Origin: Progne subis subis
Lineage: Eukaryota > Chordata > Aves > Passeriformes > Hirundinidae
Assembly (NCBI GenBank): GCA_022316685.1
Contig: JAKJHU010000030.1
Coordinates: forward strand, 14,340,018 to 14,404,017
Direction of reading: 5' to 3'
Length of the DNA: 64,000 nt
How positions within the stretch are numbered: position 1 is the first letter of the stretch; every line of letters starts with the position of its first letter. The notes below the pieces were generated by a model. That model was not told the origin of the DNA. It did not search any database and saw only the letters and a program-made list of their open reading frames with translations. Positions 37,426-50,300 of the stretch are shown in pieces. A program made the translations under genes and the position numbers.

Positions 37426-40400
37426 TGTCAATTGAGCCTTAAAGCCTTGGGAATGAAGAGACCACAGTGGTTTCCCTGGAGCCAGTCTGTAGTACTGCAA
37501 AATGCAGCTGTTATATGAAGACAACTTCAGGCCAGATATTCATAACTGCTGAAACTGTTTTGGAAAGAAATCACTGAAAAAAAAAAGTAAGCATCCTTGT
37601 GAAAGAAAAACTGCATGGTTTTATATAAACACATCGCTGCAATTGCCTACTTCATAGAATAATGGGATTTCACACTCATAAAATCCAAACGATATTTGCT
37701 GCAATTTTTTTTTTGCATAGTTATCCAAATTATACTTGAATGCAGTTTCCCTTGCAAGACAAAAATTTTGGGCCCAGTTTTGATGTTCGGCAGTCATGGC
37801 ACGGCTTTATAAAGTGTTGTAAGTGCGTGCCTGTCCTAAGGGATGAGGATAGCCTTAATTTTGCAAGGCAAAACTGCCTAGGAAGCAATCATTGTAAAAG
37901 TGAGTTTGGCAATTATACTTTAAAAACAGAAATGTGATGATGAAATCTGATGATTGATCACCCTACCCAGATGTTTGGATCAGTAAAATCAAGTCCTAAA
38001 ATTAATTGATTTTTCTCATGGTACTCACAACAACAATACTCCATTGCTACAATACAGCAGATTAACATACATAGCTTGAGCACAGCTGTACATGTGTGTT
38101 AGTGTGTTCATCCCTGAAACTTAAATTCACTTTGACCATTGATCCATTAAGTGACAGAACACACAGAATTTAAGATTTATTTTTCTGTAGGAAAGTCATA
38201 ATTGTTACACTTCAACTTCTTATTAAGCAAATGTTACGTACCACTGCATCCTTAGCACTTCAAGATTCCTTCTATTTCCTAACAAGTTGTCCATATTTCT
38301 GGTGACTGCAGTCCTTGTGATTCTGCCAGAAACATGTCGTGCAATGAGGCACCCTGGCTATGCTTTGTTTTCAAAGAAATTTATTTCCTCATTTTACGGC
38401 CTTATGCGTCAATTTTCATTTTATAAGGGGGCTGGAGACCCCCCAAAAGATGAGATGGGCATCTCAGGAGGCTCTCCTAATGAGCAGCATTTGCAAATAA
38501 ATAAATCACCCTGGAGCTCGGAGGTTTCCTTTGAAGACACACGAGTGAACACACACGTGCTCACAGCTCCTCTTTCCATCTAAGGCTTTCACTGTTCTCC
38601 ATCATTTCTCAGGGAGTGGAGTATATCAGTTCCTACCCAGGCCTTCCACCCACTAAATCACGAGAATTTTTCTCTTAACCTTCAGGAACATCACAAACAG
38701 TGACTCCTTCCTTCATTTTTTAATAGGTTTAGTGGGTTTTTTACTGTTCACAACCAAAAACAAGCAATGAGAAGGAAATGAAAGAAAGGCAGCATCCACC
38801 ATTGAAAGAAAAGCTTTTACTGTCATTACAAAACAACACAGAACCTGTCGTTATGCTCATATTCAACACGTTCCTTTAGGCCTGTTTTCTTAAACTTGGC
38901 TTTCCCATAGCTATGTGTTTTACCTAGAAAAATGGCAATAAGCTCCCAAGTTTCCCAGAGTAATTCCCCACACAAAACTGCTGGTTTCTTTCCACACAGG
39001 CTGGGAAACTGGGGCATCACAGCCCCATCACAGCCCCATCCCCCTGCATATAGGTGGAGCTTTTCTCTTCCCAAGCAACACACAAGTGCTGGATTCTGAA
39101 CTAACGCTTGTCTGACAGCAGACTAGACTATAAAGAAGAGTCTTTAATGTCTAAGAGGAAAAAAATACTGCTCATTTGTCACAGTGCAATCACTTCAGGG
39201 TGCCTAAGGAAGCCAGAAAACACCAGGTTTAAACCCAAAGAAACCAACTTCTACCCTGAGCACAAGCAGTGTGGGATTCCTACCAAAGAGCACTGTGGAG
39301 CCTAAAAGCACTAACTGGATCCTCGAAAGAAATGCTGCAATTTTCCTGAAACTATCCATGGTTGCTAAAATCCATCCTTTCTTGGATGGGGGAATCTCCA
39401 AACTCCTGCTCATGAGAAGTAGGGAGTATAAACTGTGGAAATAATCACATAAAAGAATAGTCAAGAATTTATTTTCTCTAGTGCAGCAGCTGCTTCTGTC
39501 ATCAGTGACGGTGGCAGATATGTGTTCCATGTTATTTTTAATCCTTTCATTACCAGCAAAATCCCAAAACTTTAAAATCGAGTTATGGCTGGTAAGTAGA
39601 GGCACAGTTTCAGTTACTTAGATTTTAAGTCTTTCAATAGAATGCATTTTACTTCAGTTCCCAAATCCCTAAAAAAAAAACCCATATAATTTTATCTTCA
39701 ACAGAACAATTTCTCAACAACAGTTTAAGAAGTTTATTTATGTATGCATATTTTTTGTAAATATTTCAGAACCAAAATGTTCTTTTTCTTAGCATCAGCT
39801 AATAATTTACTAAGTTTATTAGATTATAGAGATCTCTGATTTAAAAAGCAGCATCAAACAAGAACAAAATGTCTGTGAAAATTTTCATCACAAATGTGGG
39901 GGGGTTTTTTTTTCTGATTGCATTTCTTTGCAATCCAATAAAAGTTTTTGCACTGGCTAACTTAATTCCTGTCTTCATTTTCATACTTTGGTTTTCTACA
40001 TGTCATGTGATTCCCATTTTCTGAAATATGATTAATGTGTGAAATGTATTGCTTTCATACTACATCATACATCATTTGAACCACAAAAATATAAAAATAT
40101 TGCTGACCAAGATCTCAGACAGACTCTACAGCTAATCAGACTCTCTCTGCTTTGGAGACGGGCCCAAACAAAAATCTCAGCCTCAGACAATATGAGACTT
40201 TTGGAAATTTGCAGCGCAAAGTTAAATGCCAGTATTTAAACTGACTTCTAATTATATCAGCCTGGACTCATAATGCAAATGTACTGTATATCCTGAATCT
40301 ACATTGTGTGAGTCAATGGCAAAAGTCCCACTGACTCCCACAAGGTCCAGCATCATCAGAATGAAATCAACAAAAATAGTAACACATTTGTGCTTATTTT

Positions 40401-42558
40401 CATTTAAGTGAAAACCTGCAAATCCTTCCTATGTTTCCTTTCAAAGTAAAAGACTTTTAATATATAATCCTATAGTTCTTAATCCAAAAGTAGTAGCAAT
40501 GTTAAAAACCTGTAGCTTCTTTTTACCCCAATAACACTTCCCTTCTACATTTCAATTTCTTTATGAGGCTTGTTTCACTTCTCCTGAGCTCTAGAAGATG
40601 CCTTGGCATCTGCTATCACAAGCAGGTCCCGTAACAAGCTGGATAGGTATGAGCATTCTTAAAGCCATGCAGTCATCCCCACACTGATCTTTTTAGTCTG
40701 CTCTAGATACGTGTTGGGAAAGTAGAAAGTCTTCTGAGCTCAGGGAAAGCCTCAGACACACGTGGTTGTTAACTCTCAGTGCCCACTTTTATTTCAATCC
40801 ATATCACAATGTCTGGGCCATGAGTCTATCATACCACTGAATTCCCATTCTCTTTCCTGCCTTCTCAGTCTTTACAGTATCCCCCAATAAGTAGATTTTA
40901 TCCATCTTTTTAAGAAGCCCACAGTGTATGTGGAAAATATACATAATTTTCCAGTACTAAAATGTCCCAGCACACAAGCCAAGAAAGGTACATCTTGAAA
41001 CCTTAAAGGATTAAATCTGTTTTGACAGTCACTATAAATACAAAGGAATTCCACAGAATTTATAACCGCAGTGCCGTTTAACAAGCCTTCAGGTTAAGAT
41101 CTCATTCCCCCTATTCTGTTCAGACTGTGTGATCCTTCTAAGAGGGATAAATAAGTTGCAAAAATCATGTAGGGGAATTAAGACTGTTCACAAACCAGGT
41201 GATAAACATGGCATTACTAACTGTCTGTAATGCATCTCCAGTGTTTCCTAAATTCACATATTCTTTCTTGGACTTCAAAAGGTATGGGCTTTGTAAAGTG
41301 ACTAAACTGAGTGGGAAGAAGTCAAAAACCATGAACACTGACTTCATAGATGACTGCTTGAAACAGGGTTGTAGGGTTTGTAAAATATCAATGGAAAATT
41401 TTTGTACTTGAAGTTTGAATGTCTTAATGAAATTCCATGATCTTCGCTAATAATTATCACATACTGGATGTTGAGGTTAGGGAAAATACATTTGACCTAA
41501 AATTCATATGTGTGAATTCTGTAAGAAACTGCAAAAGAGAAAGTTGCACCCTCAAACACTACATGGAAACTAGGTCAAATTGAGCAGAAAATAAAAATAT
41601 AGTATATCAGAGCTTTACAGCCTAGAGTGGGGAAATAACCTCTTCCCATTGGCAAAACTGGAGTTCTGTAAAGGTAGAACATCTCCTGATGCCATGGTTT
41701 AAAATTCGCGTTCTGTAAACCCACCAAGTATCCAGTGTTACACCAATAACCATGTGGGAAGAGGTCAAAACCAAAGACACTCTGAGAGAAGAATAATACT
41801 TAGTGTTGAAACCAAATTAGTGGCTGATTTTCCATGGGGAAAATCCATTTTGGCATGAGCTATTGTAATAGGCAGTCATGTCAACAGTGAATTTATGGCA
41901 AATTTTAAAGACATCTAACATACTTTCCAAGTATTGAAGCACAGGGTTTTGCAGCTACACACAAGATATAATTTTTTTGGCAAAAACAATTGGAAAAAAT
42001 TCTCAGTAATTCTAACAGTTTCTTCCAGCATTTTCTGATTAGCCTTTTTTAACCTTTTACTGTTGAATATTGTTCTAATTTCAGCAATAGCCTACATTTT
42101 TTTCACAGGTTTCTGAAGAAGGGAAAAACAGAAGGTTTTCTAACATACTCCATATTTGCCATATTCCATATATTTGTTTAAAAAGAAAACAAATCTAAAA
42201 AGATATGGGCATAGCAACGAGGTTAAAAAAATACAGTCAGAATTCAGTCATTTACACATCTCAATCAATAGCAAGATTATCACTTCAAGGCTTAGTTCAT
42301 CCCAACTCAGATGTTAATGCCTAGTCAAAATTATAGCAGTGGTCCTAAGTAATTTTAATTTGGATTACTCAGTCTTTAGCATTATAGATTGTGAAGAAAT
42401 TTTCTTTAAAAGACAAAATATTTAGAAAGTATAATTATATTTAGAAAATTGAGTTCCTTTGGTACTTTTAAGTACTGATTTTAGCAAAAGTAAAATCCAT
42501 CTTAATTAACACAGGTTGGAAATATTCCACTCCTTCCAGGTACATCACAGCAGAGGGG
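37426..42558. other. unique-looking sequence, no gene seen
   Basis: About 5 kb of AT-rich sequence. An 11-bp local tandem duplication ('atcacagcccc' twice) lies near 39014-39035, and a G/T homopolymer junction near 39898-39911. Open frames up to 133 codons (39204-39605 reverse) are not recognisable as proteins. Confidence 0.5.
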
Positions 42559-42607
42559 AAAAAAACAACAACAACAACAAAACAAAACAAAACAAAGCAA
42601 AAAACCC
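42559..42607. repeat. (AAC)n / (AAAAC)n simple repeat
   Basis: A run of A, then aac units, then aaaac units, ending in aaaaaaccc. Confidence 0.9.
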
Positions 42608-44438
42608 AACATGACAAAATGAACCCAAAACACCTAACCACCATTACATCAAAATGATGAAATTGAAAGGAAAAAGGGAAACATTGCATAATCAGGAAGT
42701 TGAAAGCAGTTTTAAATTTGCCTGCCAGTGCTATATCTAATAAAATAGCTTTTGTTTTTAAATCATTCTAAAGTCAATATCAACTCAGGCAAGATAGAAT
42801 TGCTTTTAAAACTTTACATAGTGTTAATTTAGTTTTAAACACACTAGCAAATAACAACCTCTAATTCAGCTTTAATGGCTGGACTCAATACCTTTTAATT
42901 ATTTTTTTCAACCATGTCAATCAAGAATTTTCCGAGGATGTTGTGGATTTCTCTGTTGAAATCAAGGGACTTTTTCACCATAGCAGAGATTCCTGTGTGG
43001 CATTTTCATGGAACGGCTTTGTGAATTGTTCTAATATGACATTTTTGTGGGGAACACACAAGAAAATTCTTATTAGCATGTGAAAGGGACATTTCATGAT
43101 CAGCTGAAGAAGTTCATTCAAGTGCTAAAAACATACCATTTGGCCGACCTTTGGTGTGTATTCTCATTGCAACACTGCTAAAAAGGCACAAGCTACTCAA
43201 GGTAGAATAAGCCTTTGCCAAGACCCCTGCAAGGGAATGAAATGGACTTTTACTTTCTTTTGTTGTCTTTCTAGGGACCTAAATTTGTGGTAGAGAAAAA
43301 GAAATGAGTTTGAGGCACAACTATTAGCCCTCTGTTTTCTTCCTTTTGGGACATCAAAGCTGCACAAATATCTCTGGGTCTAAATTCTCCTTTCAGGTAA
43401 CTTTTTAAAACTAGTCTAATGTCTGTAAGAAAACCTGTTGCTCTGCATTATGTGGTTTATACCCATCTGGAGTAAATGGGAGGGGCAATTTACTCCTCAG
43501 CCCTGTCTTCCCTCTCTTTTCTTTTTTTCCCAGTTTCTGCAGGCAGCTCCCATTGAGCTCTCCTGGCCCAGAGATGCCTTGTTGCTTCCATCTGTGATTT
43601 TGTGCATCAGCTCTGGAGGCATGGAGGTTTTCCAAAGGTTATCTGTGGGTGCAGGTTATGTGATCACTTCTTTACAATTTTAAGTCCTTTAGAAGAGGGG
43701 GAATTATCTGAAAGCTAGGTCTGATCCACACCCTGGTGAAGTCAAGGACCTTTGGTTTCCTATCTGACGGCTGCACCTCTCTAAAATATTTTTTCTGCCT
43801 CCCTGTTAGTTTAGTTTGGTTCATGCCAATGCTGCATTTTTGATGCATGCCTAGTGACTGTCTCCAGGTCAGAGAAAATGGGATTTGGGATTTAAAGCCA
43901 TGACTGTACAAGGAATATGAGCATAGGGAAAAAAAAGTGGTCACTGCTCCACTAGCTTCCTTGGTTCTTTTTCAGAGCCAATGAAGTACTCCAGTAGCCA
44001 GGGCAGTGGCAGAGCAGGAGGCAGCCCCTGGGTGCAGCCCTGCACCCCAGCGCAAGCTGCCATAAAAAGGAGTCTTAAAACCTATACTGAGCTCTTCGAC
44101 ATCTGCCAAGGACTAAGTGAGCAACGAGGGCAGAATCTGAGAAGCAGAAGCCTTCCTCTTCGAGTGGCTTCATTTAGCTTCTGGCTACTCTAAAAGTCAC
44201 AGGAGGAGGAGTCTCCCTCTCAAAGGGAAGATATCATTACTAAACAGCCTCCAAAATAATGTTGTTTATTCTTTCTTGTGGGGGCCAACTCAGATGCCTG
44301 GTTGAGTTCTCTTTCCTTCAGCTTAGATTTCTAAAGAAAACAAGGCAACTCTCTTTAAACCAGGAAGATAAGGATCAACATGGTTGTCATTTCATCAGTA
44401 TGACTGCAAAGAGGCATTCCAGCTGTAGTTTAGATGCA
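42608..44438. other. unique-looking sequence, no gene seen
   Basis: No recognisable repeat or exon. A modestly GC-richer patch lies around 43980-44200. Confidence 0.5.
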
Positions 44439-44474
44439 TAAATAAATAAATATAGAGAGAAAGAGAGAAAGAAC
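44439..44474. repeat. (AAAT)n/(GA)n simple repeat
   Basis: 'ataaataaataaata' passes into 'gagagaaagagagaaag'. Confidence 0.8.
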
Positions 44475-44644
44475 AACCAGGTTCGTTGGCTGTTACCTAG
44501 ATTCATCCTTGACGACTGTCTCCACCAGCCTAGGGATGGACGGGGGTACTCCATGTAGGACTGCTGTGGGATCCCACAAAGAGCTTTCTCACACAGACTT
44601 GGGTGGCACTTGTCAGCCATCTGATAATCCTCTTGCAAAGAAGG

Positions 44645-44682
44645 GCTCTCTCGCTCTCTCGCTCCCTCCCTCCCTCTCTCCC
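44645..44682. repeat. (CT)n/(CCCT)n polypyrimidine microsatellite
   Basis: 'ctctctcgctctctcgctcc' followed by ccctccctccctctctccc. Pyrimidines only, apart from two CpG interruptions. Confidence 0.85.
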
Positions 44683-45543
44683 TGTGCCTTCTCACCCCAA
44701 GGACCTCCTGCAGTGCTGGAGCAACCCATCACTGCTCACCTCTATGCATTTTCTGAAGGCCCCTCACCATCTGGACCACCTAGGAGAAAATGTTTTCTTA
44801 AAGAGGGGAAGATTAAGGAACAGGGATTTACACCTCTGTCCCCAAGGTAATTACCAGATGGCAAATGGCTTGTTTTCACTTGATGAATCAGAGCGCTGAA
44901 TCAGGCCTACCGAAGTGGCTTGGATTTCATTTCCAACCAATCTTTTGCTTTACAGACTGAAGGGGTTTTTTTCTCACCCTTTAGATAATGATTTTAAGGT
45001 AAAGCTGACATTAAAGCAAAAGGCTGCCATTAGAGGGGTGGATTTCAGTGTGTTGGCATTTCAGCCATCCCACTTCTCACAACATCTTAACCCTTTGCTT
45101 GCCACTGCTGGGCGGCAAGAGCTTGCCAAGAGCTTATGGCAAGAGTTTACTCACCAGAATAAGCAAAACAAAAGAAAGCCATGTCTCCCAGGGCTTCAGA
45201 AAGAGACTGTAAACTTGAGGACTGTCAGCAGCCTCTTGCTTCAAGTATTCTGCTCTGGTAAAAAAAAGATGAAATTAAAGCTATTGCCATTTGAGGAATT
45301 AAATCTTTGCCTTTTGTTTTCACCTTTTCAAAAACAGCTGTAGAAATAAGCAGCATTTGGACTGAGTATTAACAATACAAAAAGTAACAGAACAAACATA
45401 TTCAATGGAAATTTATAGTCTGTCTTTTGCTTTGTTTTGTTTCCTTAAAAAATAGAGAGCAAGAAGCTTAAACAAACCTAAAATGAACGCTCTATTTAAG
45501 GTCTTCTTGTAAATATATGCTCCCACTCCCAAATTAAAGTAAT
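44683..45543. other. unique-looking sequence, no gene seen
   Basis: Contains a 142-codon forward open frame (44915-45343), lysine/leucine rich, with no recognised domain. A local triplication of 'gccaagagctt'-like units lies at about 45114-45147. Confidence 0.45.
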
Positions 45544-45561
45544 ATGACATTTAAATGTCAT
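45544..45561. repeat. 18-bp perfect palindrome
   Basis: 'atgacatttaaatgtcat' reads identically on both strands with no spacer. It could be a dimeric binding site or chance in AT-rich DNA. Confidence 0.95.
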
Positions 45562-46367
45562 CTTCAAAACACTAAAGACAACTAAATTACAAATCTAATG
45601 TCTTACTTGGAATTCATATTGTTCCTAAATCTTCTGCTGACTTTCTATATAATAGCTGGAATAAAAAGAAGTGTTTGCTTTGTTTGTTTGGATTTTTTTG
45701 ATTTCTGTTCAAAGAGTTTTTTGAAATTAACAACAAATGCAGGCAATCAGCAAACAGAAGGCCAAGCAGGGAACCTCTTTAGTTTCATTTTGCAGTTTCT
45801 TTATGAATTTGCTGTAGCAATTGTCCTAGCCATTTACTCAATTTTCCTATGGCCTTTTCTCATTTCACTGTCCTGCCCCATAACTATGGAAGAATTGGAT
45901 TATATTATGTGGGGTTTTTTACTTTGCCCTGGTTTACAGTGCTCATTTTCTCTCTTTGATGGATTTTATTTCTATCAATGGTTTAGATGTTTCTGTTTTA
46001 ATTTCAAGATTTCAGACTGCCTTCTTCCATGTGCTGAAGGTTCCTATTATCCTTAAGCGTATGAATGAAAATACTGCCTTTTCTTTTACAACCTTTTCTA
46101 AGCACAGCTCTGCCTATGGAATGATATTTTTAATCAACAGTAGTCTCTAAATCCAAGGACTAATTGAGAAAGACCTTTCTAATCAGAAAGACCTTTTCAA
46201 TGCTGGCCCAAAAAGAAGCTTTTATTTTCATGGTATGGTGTAACACCCCACAGCTGTTTGTAGCAGAATAGAAGGCACGGAGAAGCTTTTAACAAGAAAA
46301 TGGCTTAATAGTGGTATGGGATCCACGCAGCATCCACCAATCTATATGCATGTCTTTTGCTTGTAAA
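45562..46367. other. T-rich sequence with a chance open frame
   Basis: A 152-codon forward open frame (45598-46056) encodes a Phe/Leu/Ile/Cys-dominated product. That is typical of reading T-rich non-coding DNA. No domain, start context or flanking splice evidence. An 11-bp direct repeat (agaaagacctt) is near 46170-46195. Confidence 0.5.
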
Positions 46368-46420
46368 AGTTTAGGGTTAGGTAGACCAGCAAAAGGACCC
46401 AATCCACCTTACCCTAAACC
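46368..46420. repeat. Imperfect inverted repeat with telomere-like motif
   Basis: 'agtttagggttagg' (46368-46381) pairs with 'ccttaccctaaacc' (46407-46420) at 12 of 14 positions across a 25-base loop. The arms carry ttagggttagg / ccctaaa, close to the vertebrate telomere unit but under two full copies. Confidence 0.7.
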
Positions 46421-47351
46421 AGGCAAGGCTAGGAGGACAAAATGATGATTCCTTGTAAATTCCTCCTCTGGGGGAGGCAGAGAGTAAGACAATACTGTCA
46501 AGATAAGTAGAATAAAAGATGAGAAAGAAATATGTGGGCTTGTGACAGGAAAGAAAAATATATATAAAGCACTGAGAAAAGAGCAAATAAATTATGAATA
46601 AATTATGCCCTGATAACAACAACCCAAAAAGCTGGTATCTGGGTTCAGCAGAGCACAATACATTCTCTTGCCTCTCTGAGCATGGCATGAATCAGCCTCT
46701 AGAGGTGACAACTGGACCGAGCACTTAGGTGACAAAATTTATATGAGATTTATCTTATCCCCTTATGCAAATGTACTGGAAATTGTAATTCTACCTTGCA
46801 TCTTTATTAAGCTGTGACTTTCTACACTTGCCAGTCAGATACTGGATTGATGCAAATCAGATAACTCTTCTATTCCATTTACCTCCTCAGGAGACCAATG
46901 TAAAAAGGTATTATAGTGATAGTTTAATCTTAACCATCACAAGACAAGTGGACAGCACAATGCTGATTATGCTGATCTGTTAGTAAAACACAGATCATAT
47001 GCTATTATGATGGAGTTCTGTTTTAGGTACCAATTTGATTACACCAGACTGCTCATCGCAGGTGGGAATCTCCTTGCAGCATAAATTTTTCCAGGTTTGT
47101 TTGACAAAAAAATGTGGTATTCCACCTAGTTTCATTTAGTACTACATAATACTGGGACTGAGGAAATCAAAAAAGAGCCTGGCTCACACTCCACAGATTG
47201 CAACTGTCTGCTTCTTAGGCATCAAAAGCTACATCTAAACAAATTAAAACAATGCACAAGGGCTGTTTTCTGGCATTGCATGCAGTAGCATAACTCAGTT
47301 TGCATCCATATGGCTACAATGTTCTATACCCCATCTCCCCCCTCTACCCAC
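46421..47351. other. unique-looking sequence, no gene seen
   Basis: Contains 'tatataaagc' near 46561 and overlapping aataaa motifs near 46585-46600. A 'tgtaacacccc' lies upstream at about 46239. I considered an LTR but the spacing does not fit. Confidence 0.4.
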
Positions 47352-47396
47352 AAAAAAAAAAAAAAAACAAAAAAAAAACAGAGAGTGAGAGAGAGA
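47352..47396. repeat. A-rich and (GA)n simple repeat
   Basis: Two long A-runs split by a single C, followed by gagagtgagagagagaaa. Confidence 0.9.
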
Positions 47397-50300
47397 AATT
47401 AATCCAAATTTCCTATTACAAGCAGTGCCTGACCTGTTCCTGAACCATACTAGGGTTCTGTCTGGGAGAATGTGGGAGAATATTAGCTCGCATGGGCCAA
47501 CACCATACCAACAAGCATGCCAACAAATACACAATATAGGCTATTGAAGGACAGTCCTTATCCTATGCTCCAGCCTTGTTTAGTTTAGTTACTAGTTTAG
47601 ACACAGACAAAATAGCCAGAATATAAAGCAATGTTTTTCCCCAAAACTCAGAAGCTGAAAAATCCAACTCAGCCTTTGTTTGTAGACCACATTATTTACA
47701 GTATCTTTAACAACCCCTAGCAACAGACACTAGGAAGACTGGTTGAAACTTAGAAGTAAAAGGAACAGCACATACTGGGAGGGAGAAAGTAGGGAATGAT
47801 AGAGCGTGTCTCTCCCTCCTGGTCCTACCTGTCCAGAGCTGCCCAACCCTGAAGTCAATGCCCTTCATAGCACAGGGCTCTAGCCAGGCATAACAGGCTT
47901 GTCAGCCTCTGAAGAGCACCCCTGGGGCTCCTCAGGGCCCACACAAAAGTGTGATTTTTTTCTTTTTTTTTTTTCACTATTCCCTTGTCAAACAAACATG
48001 TCCCTGCATGTACTGTGTAGCCACAGCTACGCAGGATGCTGCACAGCTACATCTCATGATGTCTAACATGCCAAACACTGAATGATGTTAATGGGACACT
48101 CAAAATCAAAAAGCACCACTGGCACAGCACCACTGACAGTAGAAAGCTCCTTTCTTAAGCAGAACAGGTATGGTAAGACCTGGTATTTGGCAGAAGTCAG
48201 GACTAGAAAACATTATGACAGTACAGACAATGATAATGTAAAGGACATGCAAGTCCTTCTTTTGCACGCTTTAGGAAGAAGAGTGGGTTAATAATGTCTA
48301 ATATAGCTTAAATTGTTCCTATGCCTTTTAGGAATACCTGTCATTACACATACATTATTTATTTAGGTATAAAAATAAACTCCCCCAACCCCACTAGACC
48401 AAGGAAGAAAACTGTGGCAGAAACCGGTGCCCTGAAGGCTGTCTGTATCTTCATTTGGCAAAGGAAAACAGCAATATTCATTCCAGATTTAAAGAATGAC
48501 CTCTAATGAATGTTATGTTTGCTAATGATAGACACTTCGGAGGCCTTCAAGTGTCAGGGATTACTCTGCTATCCAAAACAAATAATCATAAATCAGATTT
48601 CTTGAAAATAATGCTAATAATAAACAGAAGGGAGTAATTTTCAAGTGTTGCATACGTGGATGGTTTCTTCCTCCAGTTCAGAGGAAAGCTGAAATTCAGA
48701 ACATAAAGTTTACCTTCTTCTTGTTGCAAACGTCTACATTTGTGTCACAGTTCTCATTGGAAATCAAACATTTACAAATTAGCTATTGCAACATTGTTCA
48801 CTGTATTTAATCTAATTTTGACAGTGGTTATTTTAGACTGATTTATACTATGATATTACCATCTATTCTCCTTAATGACTTTTGAGTCTGAAAGCCAAAT
48901 TGCACAGAAGGAAGGAAATCTCAAAACTGGAGTGTTCCACTCCTACAACATTCGTGTGACTGGACAAGCATGTCCCCACAGTGGTGTCACTTGACCCACT
49001 GCCAACAGATAACCACAGGGAGCAGCCTGTGCTTGATATCACTGTGTCAGGTAACATTAATAGGTGTTTGACTAGGGGGTTTAGAGCAGAGGATGAGTGT
49101 TATCTTTTTTACGGTCTGTTGCATAGCAGGCCATGTCCCCATCCTGTGAATTCCCTTTGGCCGCCTGTCATCTCTGTAAAAATTACCATTGCTGTTTATT
49201 AGACTTCAGCCTTCTTCACATGGTAGGTGAGCAGCCCTGTGAAAACACAAGAGGAGTTGAATGAGATCTGCTTGGTTCCCTGGGAGTCTAGAGCTCAGTT
49301 GAGACGCTTGCATGATACTTTCACAGCTGGATTTGATCTCTTACAAATCTCTAAGGTCACAGCAGGTCTTCACTGCTTATCTCCTTCATTTTGAAAAATA
49401 GCTTGGTCAGGTTTTGTCTCCTTATAAAGTACTAAATACAATCTAAAAAAGATCCAGTCATATTCTAGCCTTTCATGTCTCAAATGGCACTTCTGTATTT
49501 ATGGACCTTTGGACTAATGTTCACCTCCATTAAATAGGAACAGACTGCCTGGGACACTGAGGGTCTGCTGCTGCATCCTACAATCACTAGAGCTTTTTCA
49601 GATTGTGGTTATTAGTTGCTCGAGATAGGATAAATTGCCCAACACGGTAGTGAAAATAATTATATTTCCTATTGATCTTGATTCATATTCACTGTTCATA
49701 ATGAATCTAAAATAATTTTGTATTTTTGGACCTCACATCCCTATCATTAGGGCTCAGTAGGAAAACAGCATTTCTAAAATCAGGAGTGTGGGCCTTGTTT
49801 CAGGCTATGTAACACCACTGCCTCCAGCAAAAAACCCTTCATGACTGGGATGCAGAAGTCAAAGGCAAAAATGCATTTCAAGTTTTATTCCTGTAGCTAT
49901 TACTCACAGAACCAGACTTTCAGGACCAATAATATACCAAATATCTTTGGTAGATTTTGTCTTTATGCTTCATTAGGAAACTTAGAATAGCTGGAGAGAG
50001 ACTTGAAATTCACAGAGGATTCAGTCTGTGAAGAATCTAACTATATATAATATGCTAAAAGCACTTTGTACACAAAGGGAAAGCTGAATCCAGCCCCAAA
50101 TTACTTTCGTTTAAAACACACTGCAGTTATCCTAAAAAACAATTCACAGTGCAGTTACCATTATTTGAGTTTTGGATATCTGAAACACCTTTTTTTCAGA
50201 TGGAACTGGATCATGTTCTGTATTGCCTGTTAATTACTTTAAAGTATCTCAGCCTTTTTTAAATACCTAATTGTCTGAATTCATATCAGCTTCTCTTAGA

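Noticed and set aside
44915..45343. 142-codon forward open frame
   Set aside because: No family resemblance. Contains a local DNA-level triplication, more consistent with non-coding slippage.
45598..46056. 152-codon forward open frame with apparent membrane-protein character
   Set aside because: Hydrophobicity comes from T-rich DNA giving Phe/Leu/Ile codons. No conserved motif or flanking splice sites.
46239..46670. LTR candidate ('tgtaacacccc' start, 'tatataaagc', aataaa motifs)
   Set aside because: TATA-like and polyadenylation-like motifs are only about 25 bases apart, and no matching CA end or target duplication was found.
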